From the NCBI GenBank assembly GCA_964443135.1, contig CAYUBQ010000016.1:1-64000 (forward strand): a stretch of 64,000 nt of DNA, written 5' to 3'. The notes beneath the pieces are model-generated. The model worked only from the letters and a program-made list of their open reading frames with translations, had not been told where the DNA came from and made no database searches. How positions within the stretch are numbered: position 1 is the stretch's first letter; each line of letters opens with the position of its first letter. Source of the stretch: JAIPEI01 sp964443135. GTDB lineage: Bacteria; Desulfobacterota; DSM-4660; Desulfatiglandales; HGW-15. This document shows positions 57,781-64,000 of this stretch, in pieces. A program made the position numbers and the translations under genes.

Positions 57781-60774
57781 ATGGTATCCCGGCTCGAAGT
57801 GGCGCTCAAAGACCACCTGAGAGACGCCGAAGGGGATGGTGTCAGAAAGAAAACCCTGGACTACCTGGGCATCGAAGTCCGGGACATTCGGGTCATCCGC
57901 GTCCTCACCATCGATGCGGACCTGAGCCCGGAGCAGCTCGAGACGGTCCGCACGTCCCTCTTCACCAACCCGGTGATCGAGCAGTCCTCTTACTCCCCCC
58001 TTGCGGGAGCCTTCGACTGGATCATCTGGATCGGTTTCCGCCCCGGCGTGCGGGACACCCAGGGCAGCACGGCCGTGGAGGCGATCGAGGACCTGCTCGA
58101 GACCGGCTTCGAGCCCGGGGAGAACGTTTACACCTCCCGGCTCTACGTGATCCAGGGGGAGCTGGACCGGCTTGACGTCGAGACCGTCGCCGGAGAGATC
58201 CTGGCCAACGACATCATCCAGCAGTGGAAGGTGTACGACCGCGCCGGCTGGGATCCGGACCGGGGAATCGGGTTTCACGTCCCCAAGGTCATGCTCGACC
58301 ACGAGCCGAGCGTGACCACCATCACCGTCTCGAGCGACGACGACCTGAGAAGGATCTCGTCGGAGCGGAACCTGGCCCTCCAGGACAGCGACATCCCCGT
58401 CATTCGCGGCTATTTTCTTCGTGACGACGTCCTGTCCGAGCGGCGGCGCTTCGGCCTGGAGCTGCCCACGGACGTGGAGCTGGAGTACATCTCCCAGGCC
58501 CGCAGCGACCACTGCAATCACAACACCTTCCGGGGCCGCTTCCGCTACAGGGACCTCTCCACCGGTGAAGAGACCGTGGTGGACAACCTGTTCGAGACCT
58601 GCATCGAGGCGCCCACCCTGGAGATCCAGGAGCGGAAGGACTGGGTGGTCTCGGTCCTCTGGGACAACGCGGGCGTGGCCCGCTTCGACCACGAGCACAA
58701 CTACGTCATCACCGGGGAGACCCACAACAGCCCCTCCAACATGGAGGCCTACGGCGGGGCCATCACGGGGATCGTGGGCATCTACAGGGACCCGCTCGGG
58801 ACCGGCCTGGGCTCCAAGCTCATCATGGGCATGTACGGCTACTGCGTGGGGTACCGGGACTACACCGGCCCCCTCCAGCCCCGCCTCCACCCGAGGCGGC
58901 TGCTGGACGGCGTCATCGAAGGCGTCCGGGACGGGGGAAACAAGAGCGGCGTGCCCACGCCCTTCGGGCAGCTCCTGTTCGACCACGGGTACATGGGCAA
59001 GTGCCTGGTCTTCGTGACCGCCCTGGGGATCATGCCCTCGGAGATCCGCGGCACCCCCAGCCACCGAAAGGAGACCCGCCCGGGGGACCTGGTGGTCATG
59101 TGCGGGGGACGCGTGGGCAAGGACGGGATCCACGGCGTGACCGCCGCGTCGGAGACCTTTTCCGAGCACACCCCGGCCGGTCACGTGCAGATCGGTGACC
59201 CGTACACCCAGAAGAAGATGCATGACTTCCTCCTGGAGGCGCGAGACGAAGGACTGTTCACCTTCATCACGGACAACGGCGGGGGCGGGCTGTCCTCCTC
59301 GGTGGGGGAGTCGGCCCGGTTCTCCGGGGGCTGTCGCGTGGACCTGGACCGCGTGCCGCTCAAGTACGAGGGCCTGGACCAGTGGGAGATCTGGGTCTCG
59401 GAGAGCCAGGAACGGATGACCGTGGCGGTGCCCAAGGGGCATTTGGAACGGTTCATGGAGCTCAGCCGCAGGCACGCCGTGGAGAGCACGGTGATCGGCG
59501 AGTACAACGACTCCGGCTATCTCCGCTTGGACTACCGCGGGAGGACCTGCGCCCTCATCCGCATGGACTTTCTGGAGTCCGATTTTCCCCAGTGGGCGTT
59601 CGACGCCCGCTGGACGCCCCCCGAGCTGAGGGGGCTCGCGGAACCGGTGATCGGAGAGCCCGGGGACCACGGTGCGCTTCTGGGGGACATGCTCGAGCGG
59701 CCCAACATCTGCGCCCGCAACTGGATCGCCAGGCAGTACGACCACGAGGTCCAGGGCGGGAGCGTGATCAAGCCCCTGGTGGGCCGAAGGCGGGACGTCC
59801 CGAGCGATGCGGTGGTCACGCGTCCGGTCCTGGGCTCCAACCGGGGCATCGCCGCAGCCCAGGCCTTGAACCCCTTGTACAGCCGGATCGACACCTACCC
59901 CATGACCGCGGTCACCATCGACGAGGCCCTCCGCCGCGTCCTGGCGGTGGGCGGGGATCCCCGCAGGGTGGGCGGCGTGGACAACTTCTGCTGGCCCACC
60001 ATCCAGTACGACCCGGAGACCAACCCGGACGGCCGGTACAAGGCGGCCCAGCTCGTCCGTTCCAACTGGGCCCTGCGGGACGTCTGCCGGGCTTACGAGA
60101 TCCCTCTGCTCTCCGGAAAGGACAGCATGTACATCGACGGCAACCTGAAGGGGCCCTACGAGGAGACCCGGAAGGTCAGCGGTCTGCCCACGCTGCTCTT
60201 CACCGCCAGCAGCGTCGTGGAGGACGTCCGAAGCTGCCTCACCATGGACGCCAAGGCGGCCGGCGACCTCGTCTACGTGGTGGGGGAGACCCGGGACGAG
60301 CTCGGGGGAGGCGAGCTCTACCAGATGATGGGGGAGGTGGGGCTGAACGTCCCGCAGGTGGACCCCGCGGCCCTGACCGAGTTGTACCGGACGTTCCACG
60401 CAGCCGTGGAGCGAGGCCTCCCGGCCTCGGCCCACGCCGTGGTGCGGGGAGGGCTGGCGGTTCACGTCGCCCTGATCGCCATGGCGGGCGAGCTGGGCAT
60501 GGAGCTGGACCTTCCGGCCGTTCCGGTGTCCGAGCCGTTGCCCCCCTTTCGAATTCTCTACTCCGAGTCGGCGGGCCGGTTCGTCTGCACCGTGGCCCCG
60601 GCGAACCGGGAGGCCTTCGAGGCCCTCTTCTCCGGGATGCCTGCGGCCCGGGTCGGCCGGGTGACCGGGGTCGGCCGCCTGGTGGTCCGAGGAGAAGGCG
60701 GGAAACCGTTGATCGACGAGGCGGTTCAGGACCTGAAATCGCGCTGGATGAACCCCTTTGGAGGTCTCGTATGA
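57781..60774 (+). CDS. purL: Phosphoribosylformylglycinamidine synthase, PurS-like N-terminus fused to PurL, 997 aa
   Basis: Residues 1-150 contain two tandem PurS-like segments (SRLEVALKDHLRDAEGDGVR ... FTNPVIEQSS, then IIWIGFRPGVRDTQGSTAVEAI ... ILANDIIQQWKVY). The PurL core follows: SQARSDHCNHNTFRGRF, VITGETHNSPSNMEAYGG, DGIHGVTAASETF and DNGGGGLSSSVGE. The catalytic core binds ATP and FGAR to make FGAM with ammonia from PurQ. The stop overlaps the purQ start. GAGGAG precedes the ATG. Confidence 0.96.
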   Translation: MVSRLEVALKDHLRDAEGDGVRKKTLDYLGIEVRDIRVIRVLTIDADLSPEQLETVRTSLFTNPVIEQSSYSPLAGAFDWIIWIGFRPGVRDTQGSTAVEAIEDLLETGFEPGENVYTSRLYVIQGELDRLDVETVAGEILANDIIQQWKVYDRAGWDPDRGIGFHVPKVMLDHEPSVTTITVSSDDDLRRISSERNLALQDSDIPVIRGYFLRDDVLSERRRFGLELPTDVELEYISQARSDHCNHNTFRGRFRYRDLSTGEETVVDNLFETCIEAPTLEIQERKDWVVSVLWDNAGVARFDHEHNYVITGETHNSPSNMEAYGGAITGIVGIYRDPLGTGLGSKLIMGMYGYCVGYRDYTGPLQPRLHPRRLLDGVIEGVRDGGNKSGVPTPFGQLLFDHGYMGKCLVFVTALGIMPSEIRGTPSHRKETRPGDLVVMCGGRVGKDGIHGVTAASETFSEHTPAGHVQIGDPYTQKKMHDFLLEARDEGLFTFITDNGGGGLSSSVGESARFSGGCRVDLDRVPLKYEGLDQWEIWVSESQERMTVAVPKGHLERFMELSRRHAVESTVIGEYNDSGYLRLDYRGRTCALIRMDFLESDFPQWAFDARWTPPELRGLAEPVIGEPGDHGALLGDMLERPNICARNWIARQYDHEVQGGSVIKPLVGRRRDVPSDAVVTRPVLGSNRGIAAAQALNPLYSRIDTYPMTAVTIDEALRRVLAVGGDPRRVGGVDNFCWPTIQYDPETNPDGRYKAAQLVRSNWALRDVCRAYEIPLLSGKDSMYIDGNLKGPYEETRKVSGLPTLLFTASSVVEDVRSCLTMDAKAAGDLVYVVGETRDELGGGELYQMMGEVGLNVPQVDPAALTELYRTFHAAVERGLPASAHAVVRGGLAVHVALIAMAGELGMELDLPAVPVSEPLPPFRILYSESAGRFVCTVAPANREAFEALFSGMPAARVGRVTGVGRLVVRGEGGKPLIDEAVQDLKSRWMNPFGGLV

Positions 60775-61592
60775 CAACCGTCCGAGCACTGGTCATGACC
60801 GGGTACGGGCTCAACTGCGACTACGAAACCGTGCACGCCCTCCGGCTCGCCGGGGCCGAGCCCCACCCCATGCACATCAACGAGATCGTAGCCGGAGACC
60901 GCCTGGAAGGGTTCCACATGGTCGTCTTGGGCGGCGGCTTCAGCTGGGCGGACGACCACGGGGCCGGGGTGCTGCTCGCGGCCAAGCTGAGAAACAACAT
61001 CGGGGACCAGATCGAGCGGTTCGTCGCCCGGGGGAAGCTGATCATCGGCATATGCAACGGCTTCCAGTCCCTCGTCAACCTCGGGCTCCTGCCCGGCTTC
61101 GACGGGAACTACGCGGAGCGGCGGGTCGCCGTCACCTACAACGACTCGGGAAACTTCATCGACACCTGGGTTCACCTGGCCGTGAACCCGGACTCCCCGT
61201 GCGTCTTCACGCGGGGGATCGAGCGCCTCGAGCTTCCGGTCCGCCACGGCGAGGGCAAGGTGGTCACCGACCCGGACGACATCCGGCGGCTGGCGGAAGC
61301 CGGGCAGGTGGTCATGCGGTACGCAGACGAGGAGGGTCGTCCGGCCCAGGGCCGGTGGCCCGAGAACCCCAACGGCTCGCTCCTGGACATCGCCGGCATC
61401 TGCGACCCCACCGGTCGGATCTTCGGGCTCATGCCCCACCCGGAGGCCTTTCACCACGTGACCAACCATCCGGAGTGGACCCGCCGCAAGGAGCATCTGG
61501 CCCGCGAGGGCAAGGGCTTTCCCCACGAAGAAGGCGACGGCGTGCTCGTCTTTCGAAACGCCGTGGCGTACGCCCGGGAGCATCTCCTCTAG
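60771..61592 (+). CDS. purQ: Phosphoribosylformylglycinamidine synthase glutaminase subunit, 273 aa
   Basis: Class I glutamine amidotransferase: nucleophile Cys95 in GICNGFQSLV, catalytic His/Glu in LMPHPEAFHH near the C-terminus (residues about 226-228). It supplies ammonia to PurL. ATG overlaps the purL stop (ATGA), so the two are translationally coupled. Confidence 0.96.
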   Translation: MTTVRALVMTGYGLNCDYETVHALRLAGAEPHPMHINEIVAGDRLEGFHMVVLGGGFSWADDHGAGVLLAAKLRNNIGDQIERFVARGKLIIGICNGFQSLVNLGLLPGFDGNYAERRVAVTYNDSGNFIDTWVHLAVNPDSPCVFTRGIERLELPVRHGEGKVVTDPDDIRRLAEAGQVVMRYADEEGRPAQGRWPENPNGSLLDIAGICDPTGRIFGLMPHPEAFHHVTNHPEWTRRKEHLAREGKGFPHEEGDGVLVFRNAVAYAREHLL

Positions 61593-61624
61593 CGCTCGCC
61601 CCCCTCGATCCCGCTGTCCGGGGC

Positions 61625-63028
61625 CTAGAACGGCAGCGTCAGGGAGTAGATGATCGCCCCCCTCCGGACGAACAGGGTCAGCGAGGGGAGCTGGTGGTAC
61701 CGGCCGATCGCTTTCTCGAAGGCCTCCAGGTCGGGGGTTTCCACCTGATTCACCTTGAGGACGAGATCGCCCGGCTGGAGCCCGCTCCTCGCCGCCTCGG
61801 ACCCCCGCCGGATCTCCTTGACGACCACGGCCGACTCCAGACCGTACTCCCGAGCCAGGCGCCTGCCGGCGTTCTCCAGCTCGATCCCCATTCTCCGGGC
61901 CACCAGCTCCAATGCCAGGTCGGTCGGAAAGGGCGCCAGCGCCACCCGCACCTCCCGGGCCTCCCCGTCCCGGAGGAGCTTTAGATCCACGCGATTCCCG
62001 GGAGTGTACTCGGCGAGTGCGCTGCGGTAGCCCGGCATGGAGGCGACCGGCTCGCGGCCGATGCGAAGCAGGATGTCTCCGCGGCGAACGCCACCCCCGG
62101 ATGCAGGGCTCGCCCCGTGGACGTCCCGGATCAGGACGCCGCCCTGTTCCCGCGGTACCCCGAAATGGATCCGGAGGTCCTCGCTGAGCTCCTGGAGCTC
62201 CAGGCCGAGCCAGGGGAAGCGCACCTCGCCGGCACGGATCAGCTCCTGCACGATCCGCCGGGCCTTGTTGACCGGGATGGCGAACCCGATCCCCTGCGCC
62301 TTCTGATAGATGGCCGTGTTGATCCCGATGAGGTCCCCGCTGATGTTGAGCAGGGGGCCGCCGCTGTTGCCGGGATTGATGGAGGCGTCCGTCTGGATGA
62401 AGTGGTTGTAGACCATCTCTCCGGAGCGCACCGTCCGGTCGATGGCGCTCACCACGCCCGTGGTCACGGTGTGGGACAGGCCGAAGGGGTTGCCGATGGC
62501 AATGACCGTCTCCCCGATCATCAGGTCGTCGGAGTCGCCCATGGGGATCTCTGGGAGGGGATGGTCCACGTCGATCTCGAGAACCGCCAGGTCGGAACGG
62601 GGGTCCGTGCCCAGGATCCGGGCCTGAAACTCCTGCCGGTCCGCGGTCAGGACCTTGATCTCCGTCGCCCGGGACACCACGTGGTGGTTGGTGATGACGT
62701 GCCCCTTTCCGCCGTCGACGATCACACCCGAACCGAGGCTGTTGCGTGTGTACTCCCGGTTGAAGAAGTCGGGGAAAAAGTCCCGGAAGAAGTCGTCGCC
62801 GCTGAACGGAAACCCCGGACGAACGCGTTCCCGGACCACGGTGGCCACGTTCACCACGGCCGGGCTCACCCGCTCGACCGCGCGCACCACGGCGCTTCTC
62901 CTGAGATCGGGCTCCGCCGCGCCCCCCCTGCCCGGCCAGGCGAGCAGCCCCAGGCCCAGAACGACGAACGCGATCCACCGGGCACACCGCCCCCCGTTCC
63001 GACGCCCACCCCGGTCGTCAATCACCAT
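61625..63028 (-). CDS. HtrA/DegP-type periplasmic serine protease with two PDZ domains, 467 aa
   Basis: Signal peptide (WIAFVVLGLGLLAWPGRGGAAE), trypsin-like protease domain with the triad His in VITNHHVV, Asp in RSDLAVLEI and Ser in INPGNSGGPLL, followed by two PDZ domains (EQGGVLIRDVHGASPASGGG; AVVVKEIRRGSEAARSGLQP). It degrades or chaperones misfolded envelope proteins. ATG 63028 is chosen with GGAGG eight bases upstream; it overlaps the hydrolase stop by 11 nt. Confidence 0.95.
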   Translation of the reverse strand: MVIDDRGGRRNGGRCARWIAFVVLGLGLLAWPGRGGAAEPDLRRSAVVRAVERVSPAVVNVATVVRERVRPGFPFSGDDFFRDFFPDFFNREYTRNSLGSGVIVDGGKGHVITNHHVVSRATEIKVLTADRQEFQARILGTDPRSDLAVLEIDVDHPLPEIPMGDSDDLMIGETVIAIGNPFGLSHTVTTGVVSAIDRTVRSGEMVYNHFIQTDASINPGNSGGPLLNISGDLIGINTAIYQKAQGIGFAIPVNKARRIVQELIRAGEVRFPWLGLELQELSEDLRIHFGVPREQGGVLIRDVHGASPASGGGVRRGDILLRIGREPVASMPGYRSALAEYTPGNRVDLKLLRDGEAREVRVALAPFPTDLALELVARRMGIELENAGRRLAREYGLESAVVVKEIRRGSEAARSGLQPGDLVLKVNQVETPDLEAFEKAIGRYHQLPSLTLFVRRGAIIYSLTLPF

Positions 63029-63665
63029 GGACGCTCCCTCCATGCGCGAGCCCGCCCGGTGCGGCCAGGTGCTCCTCCAGCACGGCCCGGAGCGCAGCCG
63101 TGCGGCCGTGGTAGAAGTGATCCGCGCCCGGGATCACGCGGAAGGCCGCCTTCGGGTTCCAACGCGGGAGGAGTGTCTCCACGTGGGATGCGCCGGCGAT
63201 CTCGTCCCGCTCGCCCGTGACCACCAGGCCGACCCTGGGATCGAGCCCCAGGAAGGAGAAGTCCATGAAGTCCACCGGCGGGGAGACCATGACCACGTCC
63301 CTGATCTCCGGCATCCGGCCCAGGACCTTCGCGTTCACCCAGGTGCCGAAGGAGTAGCCGGCCAGGTGGATCGCGCTCGAACCGGATGCGGCCAGCAGGT
63401 CGGCCGCGTGCCGGACATCCTCCGTCTCGCCCTCGCCGTTCTCGAAACGTCCTTCGCTGCCGCCCGTGCCGCGGAAGTTGAACCGGAGCGTGGCGAACCC
63501 GGCCCGGGCATAGGCGTCCACCAGGGCCTCGACCACGTCGTTGTGCATGTCCCCGCCGTACAGGGGGTGGGGATGGGTGACAACCACCCCTCCGGCACCC
63601 GGTCTTCGGCCGAGCAGCCCCTCCAGGCTCAGGGGGCCGGCCGGTATGCGAACCGCCTCCTCCAT
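63018..63665 (-). CDS. Alpha/beta hydrolase (dienelactone hydrolase-like), 215 aa
   Basis: An alpha/beta-hydrolase-fold enzyme with THPHPLYGGDMHN (oxyanion region), GYSFGTWVNAK (nucleophile elbow), DPRVGLVVTGERDEI (acid) and a C-terminal GADHFYHG (His). This pattern is that of the small serine hydrolase family COG2945. The esterase or amidase substrate is unknown. The ATG at 63665 has GGAAGG upstream; it is coupled to the HtrA gene downstream. Confidence 0.9.
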   Translation of the reverse strand: MEEAVRIPAGPLSLEGLLGRRPGAGGVVVTHPHPLYGGDMHNDVVEALVDAYARAGFATLRFNFRGTGGSEGRFENGEGETEDVRHAADLLAASGSSAIHLAGYSFGTWVNAKVLGRMPEIRDVVMVSPPVDFMDFSFLGLDPRVGLVVTGERDEIAGASHVETLLPRWNPKAAFRVIPGADHFYHGRTAALRAVLEEHLAAPGGLAHGGSVHGD

Positions 63666-63742
63666 CGTCCCGCGTTCCTTCCCTTTCCCTCTCGAAACCT
63701 CCGGATGGCCGTCCGGCAACGGCATTCCGACCCTCGTGCGCG

Positions 63743-64000
63743 CTACCTGAGCCAGGGATTGGTCCGGCGCTCCTCCTCGATGGTGGAGGAGGGACGCATG
63801 CCGTAGTCGTGGCCCGGCCAGACCTTCGTCTCCCCCGGGAGGCCGAGGAGGCGGGTTCGAATGGACTCCATGAACTGCTGGGCCGACGCCCCCGGCAGAT
63901 CGGTCCGTCCCACCGCTCCCACGAACAGCGTGTCCCCGGTGAACAGGTTCCCATCGCCCAGCAGGCAGATGCCGCCCGGGCTGTGGCCCGGGGTGTGAAT
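63743..64000 (-). CDS. MBL-fold metallo-hydrolase (glyoxalase II-like), C-terminal part, truncated
   Basis: The visible C-terminal 85 residues read IHTPGHSPGGICLLGDGNLF, a metal-binding TGDTLFVGAVGRTDLPG and WPGHDYG with RTNPWLR at the end. These are the third to fifth metal motifs of the glyoxalase II/MBL family; the N-terminus lies beyond the window. It is co-directional with the hydrolase gene. Confidence 0.9.
   Translation of the reverse strand: MHTPGHSPGGICLLGDGNLFTGDTLFVGAVGRTDLPGASAQQFMESIRTRLLGLPGETKVWPGHDYGMRPSSTIEEERRTNPWLR

Noticed and set aside
57775..60789. 1004-aa open frame antisense to purL
   Set aside because: Complementary to a clear purL; no motifs and biased His/Val/Gly content.
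60726..62987. 753-aa open frame on the minus strand
   Set aside because: Runs through purQ antisense and an out-of-frame reading of the HtrA gene.

Overview
This window is a GC-rich (about 65% by eye), gene-dense bacterial chromosome segment. It most resembles an anaerobic member of the Desulfobacterota (former Deltaproteobacteria). The evidence is the siroheme-dependent (Ahb) heme pathway typical of sulfate reducers and their relatives, a CooT-family protein, an AmmeMemoRadiSam B protein, a PurS-PurL fusion, a bifunctional-nuclease-family protein and many two-component regulators. A species cannot be named from the sequence alone. A run of 100 Ns (48513-48612) marks a scaffold gap, and both window ends cut genes: a tRNA-Arg on the left and an MBL-fold hydrolase on the right.

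Layout. 1-10 kb: tRNA-Arg(TCT), a large hypothetical protein, PAC2 protein, sirtuin, CooT plus a His-rich small protein, a response regulator convergent with a histidine kinase, Memo-like protein, site-2 protease, half-size asparaginase-like protein, Cys-rich membrane protein and a second response regulator closely related to the first. 10-21 kb: nitroreductase, then a branched-chain-amino-acid-type ABC uptake operon (substrate-binding protein, two permeases, two ATPases) ending in an acyl-CoA ligase. A 57-residue Fis-type HTH protein and a PAS histidine kinase/sigma-54 activator pair lie upstream of it. 21-29.7 kb: MFS transporter, PEP-synthase-like phosphotransferase, a VapBC module beside a fossil of an ABC permease, then a tightly coupled operon with a CrtQ-like glycosyltransferase, CrtO-like acyltransferase and ABC exporter, preceded by tRNA-Leu(TAA). 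29.9-35 kb: a translationally coupled transglutaminase-ABC ATPase-ABC permease operon followed by a PHP-domain protein.

35-43 kb: bifunctional nuclease, PlsB-like acyltransferase (+ strand), hypothetical protein, ValRS and a very acidic protein with a clear intrinsic terminator. 43-46.3 kb: tRNA-Arg(CCG), an AT-rich HicAB island, an ArsA-like ATPase and two small proteins, with four copies of an interspersed repeat. 46-51.6 kb: CstA, scaffold gap, TPR protein, MATE transporter and small proteins. 51.6-57.5 kb: ahbB, ahbD, hemB and ahbC for heme synthesis, then a ClpX-like ATPase without the zinc finger. 57.7-64 kb: purL (with a PurS-like N-terminus) and purQ, HtrA protease, alpha/beta hydrolase and MBL-fold hydrolase.

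The most distinctive structures are an approximately 100-bp dispersed repeat (8 copies, all intergenic or touching gene ends), the CrtQ/CrtO-like pair coupled to an ABC exporter without carotenoid genes, the transglutaminase/ABC/PHP run, the two response regulators sharing an unusual C-terminal extension, and the ClpX variant. Function calls are from reading protein motifs; no database search was run.
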